Positions 1-9,488 of a stretch of 37,800 nt of DNA are shown piece after piece. The notes under the pieces were generated by a model. That model was not told the origin of the DNA, ran no database searches, and was given only the letters and a program-made list of their open reading frames with translations. Origin of the DNA: Gammaproteobacteria bacterium (GTDB lineage Bacteria > Pseudomonadota > Gammaproteobacteria > Pseudomonadales > Pseudohongiellaceae); NCBI GenBank assembly GCA_028818225.1, contig JAPPOG010000011.1, positions 1-37,800 on the forward strand, read 5' to 3'. The position numbers were made by a program, and so were the translations under genes. Within the stretch, counting starts at the first letter, position 1, and every line of letters begins with the position of its first letter.

Positions 1-284
1 TTGGATGAAATCGACGAGCCCTGGTTAAAACTCAGGCTGTGTACGATGTCACCCATGTTAGGTGTACCTTCGGCAGCGATATCCTCAAGGGTTAACTGCG
101 TCAGGGGAGATGCAGACCGAAAGCCTTCGGTACGCCGGATGAATGAGCCAGTTACAATAACTTCCTCAACCACATCATCCTGTGCAAGCACTGCCCCGGA
201 AACCGGGAGTAGCGATAGTGAAACCGCTGTGCAGAGCATTTTTTTTGGAAAACCGGGAGAGCCGGTTTTTCGGTTGACGTGCAT
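1..284 (-). CDS. TonB-dependent outer-membrane receptor, N-terminal part (cut by window edge)
   Basis: The reading frame starts at an ATG (284-282) preceded by GAGGAG about seven bases upstream and stays open to base 1, giving 94 codons. It begins with a basic stretch and a hydrophobic core ending in VSGAVLAQ, a typical Sec signal peptide. A TonB-box/plug start follows: DDVVEEVIVTGSFIRR, then a segment with LTQLTLEDIAAEGTPNMGDI, the usual opening of a plug domain. Such receptors take substrates across the outer membrane using TonB energy. The substrate cannot be inferred. It lies downstream of, and on the same strand as, the halogenase and oxygenase genes, a recurring neighbourhood in gammaproteobacteria. 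The 406-bp gap before it suggests its own promoter. The beta-barrel lies outside the window. Identification is confident; function is generic. Confidence 0.85.
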   Translation of the reverse strand, partial: MHVNRKTGSPGFPKKMLCTAVSLSLLPVSGAVLAQDDVVEEVIVTGSFIRRTEGFRSASPLTQLTLEDIAAEGTPNMGDIVHSLSFNQGSSISS

Positions 285-690
285 ATAAAACTCCTCTCTC
301 TTGATTTTTTACTTCTAGTACTTCATTTCTTTCTTTTTTTAGCATCGATGCTGCAAAACATAAGAATGCAGCTAGAAGAGCCCAAAACCCGATGTTTTCT
401 ATGATTCGAACGATGCGCATTCAAGGTTCGATACAGCCAGAAGCAGCGGATTTACGGACTTATCCACCCACGATAAAAACACCCAGAGGGAGGCCAGTCA
501 AGCGTTATTAGACACATCCAGTAACATTCAGAATCGAGCAAATGCTCGATAGAGAAATCGTTACGTAAAGTAACTTTTTAGCGATAAATGACGCCCTGGA
601 TCAGTTGAATTTGGGGGGATGTACGCTATTCGGGCAAACAATAGAGTTCTAGATGGCACTATCTGAGAAGAATCAGAGGAAAACTAGAGT
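285..690. other. Intergenic region between halogenase gene and TonB receptor gene
   Basis: About 400 bases without a convincing gene. A short palindrome lies at 533-550 (ATCGAGCA, two-base loop, TGCTCGAT). Neither strand shows a U-run after it, so it may be an operator or a weak transcription stop. A 5-bp stem with a following T5 sits at 560-579. The receptor's promoter should lie in the 285-450 part, but no clear -35/-10 pair was recognised. Confidence 0.4.
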
Positions 691-2220
691 CTATGAGCCC
701 TGGGACATGTCGGTCTTTAAAACTTTGGCGTGGGGCTCGAAATTCAATGAACAGCTAGCCAAAAAATTGTCTACATAGTCCAGATCCGAGATTGCCGCCT
801 GCGCATTGGCTTCATCAGCCGCCGACAAGTTTTCCTGTTTTGGAAAAATCCCCATACCCGCCAGTAAACAAGTCCAGGAACGCAGTGAATAATACTGGCC
901 AATATTTAGACGGGTTAGAGCCGCTTCCAGATCTTCGATGCCGTACCAGACACTTAACATCTCTCTTAAGTTGTCAGAGAGGTTCGTGTTTTCACGGTTA
1001 TCGATCCAGTATTGCGTATCGGTTCTTGAGTTGGTCTTGTAATGAAGAACGATGTAGTCGCGAATGCCTTCAAAATTTTTGTTCATGCGGGCATTAAAAT
1101 CTTCTCGATATTGATTAGTAAACTCACCCTCTTCGAATGCTGTCGAAAATTCATCGATAGTTGAATACACAAATTGCAGTGCCGTCGCTTCCAATGGTTC
1201 TATAAAACCTTGGGATAAACCAATCGCCACACAATTGTTGCGCCAGGTTTCTTCAGTTCGTCCAACCTTCATTTTCAAATGGCGGGCTTCAACATCGCTG
1301 TCCAGAATACCCAAGTGGGTTCGCAGTTCAGTTTCTGCCTCATCGGGGCTTGTGTACTTTGAACTGTAAACATAACCGTTACCGAATCTATTAGTGAGAG
1401 GAATTTTCCAAACCCAGCCATTGGATAACGCCGTTGAAACTGTTTCAGACGGAATGTCTGAACTAATTTCAGTGGGCACAGCAATTGCTGAATCATTAAA
1501 CAGATTTTCGGCAAAGGGTAAGAAGGGTACCTTGAGAGTTTTTTGTAGCAGTATGGATGCAAAGCCAGAACAGTCGATGAAGAAATCGGCTGCCAGATCT
1601 TGTCCGGTATTCAGTTTTAAAGACTTGATGTCGCCGTTGTCATGCTGCTCAACACTCTCAACAGTGGCTTCGATGTGTTCGACACCTTTTTCCTTTGCCC
1701 TTTCACGTAAAAACTTACCAATCAAAACAGAATCGAAATGATAGCCATACTGAAAATGGAATGGGAAGTTTTCAGCAGGAAGTGGCGCTAAATGCTTCTC
1801 GGTAATATTAGCCAGCAAAGAGAATCGATTTGGATGTGCCAAAACGTCGAGGCCCTGCCTGCGTAGCGCTGCGTATTTGTAAAGAAATCCAAATGTGGCG
1901 AAGTCCAGGCTGGTGGGGAATGGATGAAAATAACCTTCATACCCTTCGACGGTTGACCAGTTCAGAAAGCTGATGCCGTTCTTGTAAGTTGCATTACAGG
2001 CCGGCATCCATTCCGATTCACTGATATCCAGTGAATCGAAAAACACCTTGAGCAGCGGCGTAGATCCTTCTCCCACACCGATAATACCGATATCCGGAGA
2101 CTCGACGACGGTGATTTTTATACCCAGAGGCTGCCACTTCTTATGCAACAAACTGGCTGCCATCCAGCCGGCTGTGCCGCCGCCCAGGATTACAATATTT
2201 TTAATCTTTGGATTATCCAT
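691..2220 (-). CDS. Flavin-dependent halogenase, tryptophan 7-halogenase family
   Basis: The protein of 509 residues matches the usual length of FADH2-dependent halogenases of the PrnA/RebH family, which form HOCl at flavin and chlorinate or brominate an aromatic substrate. The FAD-binding GGGTAGW motif is at residues 13-19. The family's WxWxIP motif is present as WVWKIP. A lysine in NATYKNGISF sits where PrnA has catalytic Lys79, and a glutamate in GFIEPLEATAL where PrnA has Glu346. These residues suggest an active halogenase. There is no signal peptide, so it is cytoplasmic and needs a flavin reductase, not seen here. No non-ribosomal peptide or polyketide genes lie nearby; relatives in this setting beside TonB receptors have unknown substrates. 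It starts 36 bp after the oxygenase stop, probably as one transcript. The ribosome-binding site before its ATG is weak, consistent with coupling. Confidence 0.9.
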   Translation of the reverse strand: MDNPKIKNIVILGGGTAGWMAASLLHKKWQPLGIKITVVESPDIGIIGVGEGSTPLLKVFFDSLDISESEWMPACNATYKNGISFLNWSTVEGYEGYFHPFPTSLDFATFGFLYKYAALRRQGLDVLAHPNRFSLLANITEKHLAPLPAENFPFHFQYGYHFDSVLIGKFLRERAKEKGVEHIEATVESVEQHDNGDIKSLKLNTGQDLAADFFIDCSGFASILLQKTLKVPFLPFAENLFNDSAIAVPTEISSDIPSETVSTALSNGWVWKIPLTNRFGNGYVYSSKYTSPDEAETELRTHLGILDSDVEARHLKMKVGRTEETWRNNCVAIGLSQGFIEPLEATALQFVYSTIDEFSTAFEEGEFTNQYREDFNARMNKNFEGIRDYIVLHYKTNSRTDTQYWIDNRENTNLSDNLREMLSVWYGIEDLEAALTRLNIGQYYSLRSWTCLLAGMGIFPKQENLSAADEANAQAAISDLDYVDNFLASCSLNFEPHAKVLKTDMSQGS

Positions 2221-2256
2221 TACATCTACATTGGGCTAGCAAACTGGCTGCCTGAC

Positions 2257-2859
2257 TCACCTGGCCTCGTGGGGGAAATGCATCCATCCTGTAATTATGT
2301 ACTTTTCACCAGAATTTAAAACATCTCCAGTGTGTGCATGGGTCCATTCCGCAGGCCAAATCATTTGCTTTCCTTTTTCCGCTTTCACTGTCATGTTCTG
2401 CTGGGTAAAGGTAGTCGTGCCGCCATCTTCCACATCGTTTAAATAACACATCCACGCCAGTACGCGGAATGAGTTCTGAATCGAGGTTCTTTCGCTATGG
2501 GGTAGCTTGAAATGACCACCGGGCAAATACTTCTGAATGTTGAATGATCCGATATCAGTCTTGGGCATGATCGAACCCAAAAATGGAAACTGCTCTGTGT
2601 AATCCTTGTAACACTCGAATAGGCAATCGATGTACTGCTTGATGGGCTTGAATTCCTCTGATTCCAACTCACGGGGATGAACGGTAATGTCGGTGGAGTT
2701 TTTCGCGTTAAGGTCCACTCCACCGGCAGATTTACCAGCTTCCTGTTTTTCCTGGTGAGACTCAAAAAAACTTACTATCTCATCACAAAGAGAATCCTGC
2801 TCGATATTCCAGCATCCGACAAAATGGGGATCGGGGCCTTCCAGGGTAATGCGCTTCAT
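2257..2859 (-). CDS. 2-oxoglutarate/Fe(II)-dependent oxygenase-like protein with HxE in place of HxD
   Basis: This 200-residue protein has the prolyl-4-hydroxylase-type double-stranded beta-helix pattern. KYLPGGHFKLPHSE leads into the iron site, then the characteristic CYLNDVEDGGTTTF, then WPAEWTHAHTG with the distal histidine, and SGEKYIITGW with a basic residue (Lys186) suited to bind 2-oxoglutarate. The proximal triad reads His121-Ser122-Glu123 instead of the canonical His-x-Asp, so the carboxylate ligand is Glu. The distal ligand is His174 or His176. It has no signal peptide. It is the first gene of a minus-strand group, 36 bp before the halogenase, so both probably act on the same molecule; that link is inferred. 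The start is chosen at the ATG following AGGCAGGTAGG. Family is fairly sure, substrate unknown. Confidence 0.8.
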   Translation of the reverse strand: MKRITLEGPDPHFVGCWNIEQDSLCDEIVSFFESHQEKQEAGKSAGGVDLNAKNSTDITVHPRELESEEFKPIKQYIDCLFECYKDYTEQFPFLGSIMPKTDIGSFNIQKYLPGGHFKLPHSERTSIQNSFRVLAWMCYLNDVEDGGTTTFTQQNMTVKAEKGKQMIWPAEWTHAHTGDVLNSGEKYIITGWMHFPHEAR

Positions 2860-2934
2860 CCTACCTGCCTGAATTTTGATAAAACCTGCATCTACAGATC
2901 ATTAAACTGCGCCTAGGCTAACAAACACAAAGGA

Positions 2935-2961
2935 TTAAGGCCATATGCCGAATGGCCTTAA
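2935..2961 (-). terminator. Hairpin downstream of the DUF1501 gene
   Basis: A perfect 8-bp inverted repeat (TTAAGGCC at 2935-2942, GGCCTTAA at 2954-2961) with an 11-base loop lies 39 bases past the DUF1501 stop codon. On the minus strand it is followed by ATCCTTTG, only weakly U-rich, so it is a probable but imperfect intrinsic terminator. A second palindrome (AATTAAGC-A-GCTTAATT, 2963-2979) lies beside it. Confidence 0.5.
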
Positions 2962-2999
2962 CAATTAAGCAGCTTAATTAACCTTGGGGGATTATTGGT

Positions 3000-4451
3000 C
3001 TATGCCAGTATCGGTTCGATTATTCTTCCATGGACATCAGTCAAACGAAAATCCCGACCTTGATAGTGAAAAGTCAGTCTCGTGTGGTCAACCCCTAACA
3101 AATGCAATATGGTAGCATGCAGATCATGTATATGTACGGGGTCTTTAACGATATTATAGGAGAAGTCATCTGTTTCACCGTAAGTCACTCCCGGTTTAAC
3201 ACCACCACCTGCCATCCACATGGTGAAGCAGCGCGGATGATGATCCCGGCCATAGACTTCTTCCGTGAATCTGCCCTGACAGTAAACGCTTCGGCCAAAC
3301 TCTCCGCCCCAAACAACAAGGGTATCATCGAGCAAGCCACGTTCTTTCAGGTCCTGCACGAGAGCGGCCTGGGGCTGATCCACATCGCGGGCCTGGTTGC
3401 GAATACCACCCGGCAATCGGGTATGTTGGTCCCAACCACGGTGGAACAGCTGAATAAAGCGTACGTCCCTTTCTGCAAGGCGCCTTGCCAACAGACAATT
3501 GCGTGCAAAAGAACCTGGCTTCAAGACATCTGGCCCATAACGGTCCAGCGTCGCTTGCGATTCATCGGATAAATCATTGAGTTCTGGCACCGAGGTCTGC
3601 ATGCGATAAGCCATTTCGTATTGGGAAATACGCGTGCTGGTTTCCGGATCGCCGAATTCTTCCTGGGTAAGCTGATTAAGCCGCGCCAGGTCATCGAGAA
3701 AACGACGACGGGTCGAGCTGTTTACACCGGGAGGATTGGACAGATAAAGCACCGGATCACCACTGGCAAGAAACTTAACACCCTGGTGCCTGGTTGGCAG
3801 AAAACCACTTCCCCACAACCGGTCATAAAGGGGCTGGCCACCATTACCACTGCCAATTGAGACCATGGCAACAAATGCCGGCAAATCCTGGTTCATGCTG
3901 CCGAGGCCATAATCCAGCCAGGCTCCAATGCTCGGCCGTCCGGCCAATTGCGCACCGGTTTGAAAAAAGGTAATTCCCGGATCGTGATTAATCGCTTCGG
4001 TATGCATGGTCTTGATAAACGCCAGGTCATCCACAATTTTAGCTGTGTGTGGCATTAACTCGCTGACCCAGGCACCTGACTGGCCATGTTGCTCGAACTC
4101 ATAAATAGAAGGAACCAGTGGGAAACTCAACTGCCCCGAGGTCATCGCCGTTACCCGTTGATTACCACGAACAGAGGGCGGCAAATCCTCACCCACCATG
4201 TCTTTCAGTTTCGGTTTGTAATCCCAAAGTTCGTGCTGGGAAGGCCCACCGGATTGGAACAGGTAAATTACGCGTTTAGCTTTTGGTGCGAAATGAGGCA
4301 GTCCGGCAAGCCCGCCCACAGCTTGCCCGGTTTGAGCGAAGCTATCTTGTGCCAGCAAGGTATTGAATGCAGCAGCCCCCAAACAGGTACTGCTCAGACT
4401 TAGAAAACTACGTCGCGTTAATTGCTGTTTGCGCTCATCAATCGGATTCAT
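3000..4451 (-). CDS. DUF1501 family protein, Tat-exported
   Basis: A 483-residue protein. The N-terminus carries a twin-arginine signal (TRRSFL at residues 12-17, then a hydrophobic stretch and an Ala-rich cleavage region), so it is exported folded. The DUF1501 signatures are visible: [21 protein letters not shown], then GGEFGRS and [14 protein letters not shown] near the C-terminus. The family belongs to the alkaline phosphatase/sulfatase-like superfamily by fold, but its reaction is unknown. Its start lies 4 bases after the stop of the upstream PSCyt/DUF1553 gene, so the two are translated together, the same pairing seen very often in Planctomycetes and Verrucomicrobia. A hairpin follows the gene. 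Family assignment is confident; biochemical role is not established. Confidence 0.88.
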   Translation of the reverse strand: MNPIDERKQQLTRRSFLSLSSTCLGAAAFNTLLAQDSFAQTGQAVGGLAGLPHFAPKAKRVIYLFQSGGPSQHELWDYKPKLKDMVGEDLPPSVRGNQRVTAMTSGQLSFPLVPSIYEFEQHGQSGAWVSELMPHTAKIVDDLAFIKTMHTEAINHDPGITFFQTGAQLAGRPSIGAWLDYGLGSMNQDLPAFVAMVSIGSGNGGQPLYDRLWGSGFLPTRHQGVKFLASGDPVLYLSNPPGVNSSTRRRFLDDLARLNQLTQEEFGDPETSTRISQYEMAYRMQTSVPELNDLSDESQATLDRYGPDVLKPGSFARNCLLARRLAERDVRFIQLFHRGWDQHTRLPGGIRNQARDVDQPQAALVQDLKERGLLDDTLVVWGGEFGRSVYCQGRFTEEVYGRDHHPRCFTMWMAGGGVKPGVTYGETDDFSYNIVKDPVHIHDLHATILHLLGVDHTRLTFHYQGRDFRLTDVHGRIIEPILA

Positions 4452-4455
4452 AGTT

Positions 4456-7400
4456 TTAGTCCCTGGTAATTGTGCCGTCCAGATTCATAATCAGGCTGGC
4501 TACCATTTGGTAAGAGGCTAACTCGGCTATGTCGAGAGTTTCATCCCGCTGTGATTCACCTTCACTTACGAGTTGTAAGGCTGCCGCTCGGTCTGATTCA
4601 AAGTTTTCCAGGTGCCCGGAAAAAGCACCATTTAGTATCGAAAGCACATTTGAATTCGGTAAACGTGCGGTAGCAAGTCGATACATGTAACGCAGGCTTT
4701 CATCAACCGAATCCTCTCGCTGCATTACCCGTTGTGCCAAGGCTCGCGCAGCTTCGGTATAGGTCACATCGTTCATTAAATTGAGTGCTTGCAAGGGCGT
4801 GTTGGTGCGCGTCGGCGAAACAATGTGGGTTTCCCGCGTCGAAGAATCGAAAGTTATCATTGCCGGTGCTGGCCGGGTGCGTTTCCAGAATGTATAGAGA
4901 CTGCGCCGATACAGATCCTCCCCTGACGAGAGTCGATATTCCTGCCCCCGCTCGACAATGTCATCCCATAATCCGTCCGGCTGGTAGGGGCCAACCGATG
5001 GTCCGCCTACTTTCTCCGAAAGCAATCCCGACATCGCCAGGGCCTGGTCGCGAATTACCTGTGCCGGCAGGCGCATACGCGTAGCCCGCGACAGAAGTCG
5101 ATTTTCCGGATCCATCTCTGCCATTTCTGCAGTCACCGATGACGACTGGCGGTAAGTAGCGCTGGTCACAATCATGCGCTGCATGGCTTTCACATCCCAG
5201 TCAGATTCCATAAATGACACTGCCAACCAATCCAGTAATTGCGGATGGGAAGGATACTCACCCTGGGAGCCAAAATTATCCGCCGTTTTAACCAAACCCG
5301 TGCCGAAGTACATTTGCCAGAAGCGGTTCACGGTTACGCGGCTAGTGAGCGGATTTTCTTCCTGCATTAGCCAGGTAGCAAAACTTAATCGATTCTTCTC
5401 AGCATCGGGCATAGGCGGAAGAATAGAGGGCGTGCTGGGAAAAACTTCTTCAGCAGGTGCGTCGTACACACCTCGATTCAAGCGGTAAGTCGGACGTCGC
5501 GGTGACATTTCTTCCATCACCATGACGGTCGGTAATCCATCCCAGAGTTCTTTTCGTTCCTGCTCCAGACTCTTTAGCTGGCTGTATGCGCTGCGTATCT
5601 CCGGCGCGGCGTATTGATTCAGGTAGCTCAATCGTAACTTTTCTAATTGACCTGTGGTGCGCGCGCTTGCATCGATTTGGGCAATTTCTGAAACCGATGC
5701 CGCCGTGGCAATTACCGCGACTTCTTGCGGGGTTAACACCCGGTCATAGATGCGCACGTCATCGATATTGCCTTGAAAATTAGGTTTGGAGGAACCGCTG
5801 GCACCAATACGCAGGGGATAGCGTTGTGGCAGCCGGTTGCCTACCAGATCCAATAAACCCTCGAGTTCCAGCGCTTCTCCGTCTAGATAAACCCGCATGC
5901 CACCCGGCGTCTTGGAACCGTCATAGCTTGCCGTAATGTGTTGCCAGCGATTGAGTTGGATAGCCTGCACAGTCTCGGCCGCAACACCGTCATCCAGCAC
6001 CCGAGTTGAAAGATTTAAGCGCAGCTTGCCTGCTTCGAGATAGATGCCCCAACCGACTTCACCCTGATCCCCTTCCGTAGCGCGGGAAAAAATGACGCCA
6101 GTATCAGACGTGGGATAGATCCAGGCAGATAAGGAAAATTCATTTTCATAGCCAAGATTGGGCGACGTTCCTGCATTAATAAAGCGTTCGCCATCAAAAC
6201 TTGCCGCTGCACCGATGCGTCCGTCAACAAAATGAGGCAAGCCATTTTCCAGTGTCGCTTCCACCAATCGTCCTGCGTGTACACCGGAAATATCGCCATC
6301 AAGCGGATGATGAACCAGAAGACCTTCTTTCAGAATCCAGTCGACTTCGGCATCGATATCACTGGAACCCACCAGGGCATCTTCCCACTGAGCTTGACCT
6401 GCGTTGATTTCTTCTTCGAGCTCGGCAAAATCGAGCCGCGCTTGCGCCAGACGCTCATCTAATTCGTCTATCTGTTGTTGTTGACCGTTTGTCGGGGCCG
6501 TAATGAAGGGCGGAGAGTTTACGTATTTAAATCCTTTACCCCGCTCGTCGATATTATTGAAAAACGCAGAAAACTCGTAAAACTCTTTTTGTTGCAGGGG
6601 ATCGAACTTGTGATCATGGCAACGAGCGCAACCCATGGTAAGCCCCAGCCAAACTGTCGAAGTAGTCGCGACTCGATCGACGGCATATTCCACCAGAAAC
6701 TCTTCCGGAACAATGCCTCCTTCTGCGTTCAAGCTATGATTGCGATTAAAAGCTGTGGCAATGCGCTGATCCAAAGTTGCGTCAGGTAGCATGTCACCGG
6801 CGAGTTGCTCGATGGTGAACTGATCGAAAGGCATGTTGTTGTTATAGGCGTTAATAACCCAGTCTCGCCAGCGCCACATGCTGCGCTCACCATCAGTCTG
6901 ATAACCATTGGTGTCAGCGTAACGGGCAGCATCTAACCAGTCCACCGCCATGCGTTCGCCGTAACGGGGCGATTGCAATAATCTGTCTACAACTTTTTCG
7001 TAAGCATTCGGCGATTCATCAGCAAGGAAGGCATCCACCTCTTCAAGCGTGGGTGGAATTCCTGTCAGGTCCAGCGTTACTCGTCGTATCAATGTGGCTT
7101 TATCAGTTTCTTCAGAAGGACTCAGCCCCTCCGCATCAAGACGTTGCAGTACAAAATTATCAATTGGGTTGCGTGGCCAGTCTGCATCACTAACGTCCGG
7201 TACTGCAGGCATTTCAGGTGGGATAAAAGCCCAATGGCTTTGCCACTCGGCACCCTGGTTAATCCAGAGCCTGATGGTTTCTATTTCTTCTTCGCTTAGC
7301 GCATCGCGTTCGCGCGGCATGCGAAAACTTTCAGCCTCCGCAGTTATGCGCTGAAACATTAAGCTGTCTGCGGCGTTTCCGGGTATGACCACAGGTCCGC

Positions 7401-7956
7401 CAAAGGCACCTCGATCACCAGCAAAACCATCGGGAATGTCCAGTCGCAATCCCATTTGCCGATTGTCATCATCAGGCCCATGACACTGAAAGCAATTGCG
7501 GGAAAGTATAGGTCGTACTTCTCGGGCGAACACAACCTGGCGTTCTGCAGCCTGCAGTAGATCGGCCTGTTGCGAGGCAGTGAGGTCCGCACCCCATTCC
7601 GCCCCGCCTGCTATCCATTCCTGTACCGTTGCAATCTGTTGTGCCGATAAAGTGCGACCACTCGAAGTGGGCGGCATAACTCTAATGCCATCTTCAACGG
7701 ATATGCGCTGATAAATTAGGCTCGCGTCCGGATCACCGGGAACGATGTGACTGCCCAGGAAATCCTGGGTGTCCAGGCGTAAATTAAGCATGCGGCGCGC
7801 TTCATCCGGCCCGTGACAATCCAGACAGGTCGTCGCGAATATGGGCAAGATATCTTCGGTATAAGTAAGCGTATTAGCTCCCTGGCCGAAACTTTGTCCT
7901 GACAGGAACAACGCAATTAGAACGGTAGCCAAGCTGGGCAAATTCCCTGTTCTCAT
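4456..7956 (-). CDS. Multiheme PSCyt1-PSCyt1/DUF1549/LamG/DUF1553 protein (planctomycete-type)
   Basis: A 1166-residue exported protein if started at the ATG at 7956, chosen because a clean Sec signal (residues 1-25, ending SGQSFGQ) follows it and GGAG lies 12 bases upstream; an ATG 25 codons earlier gives no signal peptide. Domain order: two planctomycete cytochrome c modules with heme sites CLDCH (44-48) and CFQCH (155-159), each followed by GPD and an LRLD motif; a DUF1549 domain containing [11 protein letters not shown] as a third CxxCH; a central LamG/concanavalin-like domain ([39 protein letters not shown]); and a C-terminal DUF1553 domain ([32 protein letters not shown]). Such proteins are thought to combine electron transfer with binding of a polysaccharide or similar ligand in the periplasm, but the reaction is unproven. 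It is directly followed by the DUF1501 gene. Confidence 0.88.
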   Translation of the reverse strand: MRTGNLPSLATVLIALFLSGQSFGQGANTLTYTEDILPIFATTCLDCHGPDEARRMLNLRLDTQDFLGSHIVPGDPDASLIYQRISVEDGIRVMPPTSSGRTLSAQQIATVQEWIAGGAEWGADLTASQQADLLQAAERQVVFAREVRPILSRNCFQCHGPDDDNRQMGLRLDIPDGFAGDRGAFGGPVVIPGNAADSLMFQRITAEAESFRMPRERDALSEEEIETIRLWINQGAEWQSHWAFIPPEMPAVPDVSDADWPRNPIDNFVLQRLDAEGLSPSEETDKATLIRRVTLDLTGIPPTLEEVDAFLADESPNAYEKVVDRLLQSPRYGERMAVDWLDAARYADTNGYQTDGERSMWRWRDWVINAYNNNMPFDQFTIEQLAGDMLPDATLDQRIATAFNRNHSLNAEGGIVPEEFLVEYAVDRVATTSTVWLGLTMGCARCHDHKFDPLQQKEFYEFSAFFNNIDERGKGFKYVNSPPFITAPTNGQQQQIDELDERLAQARLDFAELEEEINAGQAQWEDALVGSSDIDAEVDWILKEGLLVHHPLDGDISGVHAGRLVEATLENGLPHFVDGRIGAAASFDGERFINAGTSPNLGYENEFSLSAWIYPTSDTGVIFSRATEGDQGEVGWGIYLEAGKLRLNLSTRVLDDGVAAETVQAIQLNRWQHITASYDGSKTPGGMRVYLDGEALELEGLLDLVGNRLPQRYPLRIGASGSSKPNFQGNIDDVRIYDRVLTPQEVAVIATAASVSEIAQIDASARTTGQLEKLRLSYLNQYAAPEIRSAYSQLKSLEQERKELWDGLPTVMVMEEMSPRRPTYRLNRGVYDAPAEEVFPSTPSILPPMPDAEKNRLSFATWLMQEENPLTSRVTVNRFWQMYFGTGLVKTADNFGSQGEYPSHPQLLDWLAVSFMESDWDVKAMQRMIVTSATYRQSSSVTAEMAEMDPENRLLSRATRMRLPAQVIRDQALAMSGLLSEKVGGPSVGPYQPDGLWDDIVERGQEYRLSSGEDLYRRSLYTFWKRTRPAPAMITFDSSTRETHIVSPTRTNTPLQALNLMNDVTYTEAARALAQRVMQREDSVDESLRYMYRLATARLPNSNVLSILNGAFSGHLENFESDRAAALQLVSEGESQRDETLDIAELASYQMVASLIMNLDGTITRD

Positions 7957-8122
7957 GTCTTGACGGCACTCCACTTTAATTTTTATTTTTAGCGGGTTTA
8001 TGAGTTCGATGTGGCACTGCAAACGACTCAATAAAATGCAGCTTATTGAATCACTTCGGCAAAGATCAACGCCTAGTTTAAATTCTAAGCGTTCAAAAAT
8101 CTAATGCGAGCGGGGCTGCTGA

Positions 8123-9262
8123 TTAACGAACGCCAAACTCAAAGATGGTGCGGGTTTCATACTGATCACCGGGTCGCAACAGGGTAGAGGGAAATTCCGG
8201 TTTATTAGGACTATCGGGATAATGCTGGGTTTCCAGGCAGAATGCCTCGCGGCGATCATACTGGGCCCCATTTTTGCCGCCTAAACGACCATTCAAAAAA
8301 TTACCGGTATAAAACTGCATGCCCGGCTGGTCAGTATAAACAGTGATGGTCCGACCGGATATTGGCGCATAAACCGCGGCCGCCAGTGATAGCTCTCCCG
8401 CTCGCTCGTGGTTGATCACAAAATTGTGATCGAAGCCGGAGCCGAACCGAATTTGTTCATGACTGGAATCGATATCTTGCCCTATCGGTTTTGCGCGACG
8501 AAAATCCAGCGGCGAATTGGCGACCGCTACGATCTCACCGGTTGGAATGGATTCATTATCTACCGGAGTATAGCGATCGGCATTAATGCTTATCTCGTGA
8601 TCGAGTATGGATCCGGCGTTATGTCCTTCCAGATTAAAGTAAGCATGGTTGGTGAGATTTATGACTGTTGCTTTATCTGTGCTAGCAGAATAGTCGATGA
8701 TTAGCTGATTCTCATCGTTAAGCGTATAGCTTACAGTAACATCAACCCGCCCCGGATAACCTTCCTCTCCATCGGGACTGAAAGTTGTTAATACCAATCT
8801 CGAATCAGTTGTGCTGGAAAAAGTTTCTGGCTCCCAGATTTTTTTATCAAAACCAACGATGCCACCGTGGATTGCGTTATCGCCATTATTTTGCGCCAGC
8901 GTATATTCGACGCCATCGATTGAAAAGCGCCCATTGGCAATTCGATTGGCATAGCGGCCAACAATTGCACCGGCAAAGCCGGCACCGTCGACATATATTT
9001 GCGGATCATCAAATCCGGTTGTTACATCGGCAAAATTTCCGGAAGAATCTGCCACACTCAGACTAACAATAATTCCACCCAGATTGATAATCTCGACAGT
9101 CATGCCATTGGCGTTTTGCAGAGTAAATAACTGCACCTCCCTGCCATCTGCCAACGTACCAAATGGGTCAACAGAAATTCTAACAATATTATTCTGGGAC
9201 ATCCCGTACTCACTATTCGTGATTAGTATCAATAGAACAAGGAGTTGACTAAGCAGCTTCAC
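8123..9262 (-). CDS. Aldose 1-epimerase (mutarotase), exported
   Basis: A 379-residue protein of the GalM family, which interconverts alpha and beta anomers of hexoses. A Sec signal occupies roughly residues 1-22 (LLSQLLVLLILITNSEYGMSQ), so it acts in the periplasm, unlike the cytoplasmic E. coli enzyme. Family motifs are present: GRYANRIANGRF, NNGDNAIHGG with the first catalytic-site histidine, NLTNHAYFNL with the second histidine, DHNFVI, and a late glutamate in ETQHYPDSPNKPEFPSTLLRPGD. The start is a GTG at 9262-9260 preceded by AGGA at a good distance. It is the minus-strand partner of a divergent VOC gene and stands apart from the DUF1549 gene by about 170 bp. Periplasmic mutarotase fits feeding of an anomer-specific dehydrogenase or transporter, an inference from context. 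Confidence 0.92.
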   Translation of the reverse strand: MKLLSQLLVLLILITNSEYGMSQNNIVRISVDPFGTLADGREVQLFTLQNANGMTVEIINLGGIIVSLSVADSSGNFADVTTGFDDPQIYVDGAGFAGAIVGRYANRIANGRFSIDGVEYTLAQNNGDNAIHGGIVGFDKKIWEPETFSSTTDSRLVLTTFSPDGEEGYPGRVDVTVSYTLNDENQLIIDYSASTDKATVINLTNHAYFNLEGHNAGSILDHEISINADRYTPVDNESIPTGEIVAVANSPLDFRRAKPIGQDIDSSHEQIRFGSGFDHNFVINHERAGELSLAAAVYAPISGRTITVYTDQPGMQFYTGNFLNGRLGGKNGAQYDRREAFCLETQHYPDSPNKPEFPSTLLRPGDQYETRTIFEFGVR

Positions 9263-9488
9263 ATGAAGTTCCTATCCAGCAATTCAGTTTATTACAGCAC
9301 GCTACTCGAGCGTTGACACACAAATTTACAATTCCCGCAAAATCACAGTTTACGGAGCTTTGCCGATTTCGACAACGCGGAAATACCGGCTCTCACCGAC
9401 TATTAAATAGACTAGGACTGATAATCGTTTTATGCTCGCTTGGCTGAAAATAATAATAGGAATCAGGAAGATATTCCGGAGGAATCAA

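Noticed and set aside
175..420. Minus-strand frame of 81 codons beginning with a hydrophobic stretch
   Set aside because: It overlaps the well-supported receptor start in another frame, has no ribosome-binding site, and its second half is the receptor's antiframe.
792..1741. Plus-strand frames of 101 and 115 codons
   Set aside because: They lie antisense inside the halogenase gene and show no family features.
691..2859. A natural-product biosynthetic cluster around the halogenase
   Set aside because: No assembly-line, peptide-precursor or transporter genes other than the receptor are in reach.
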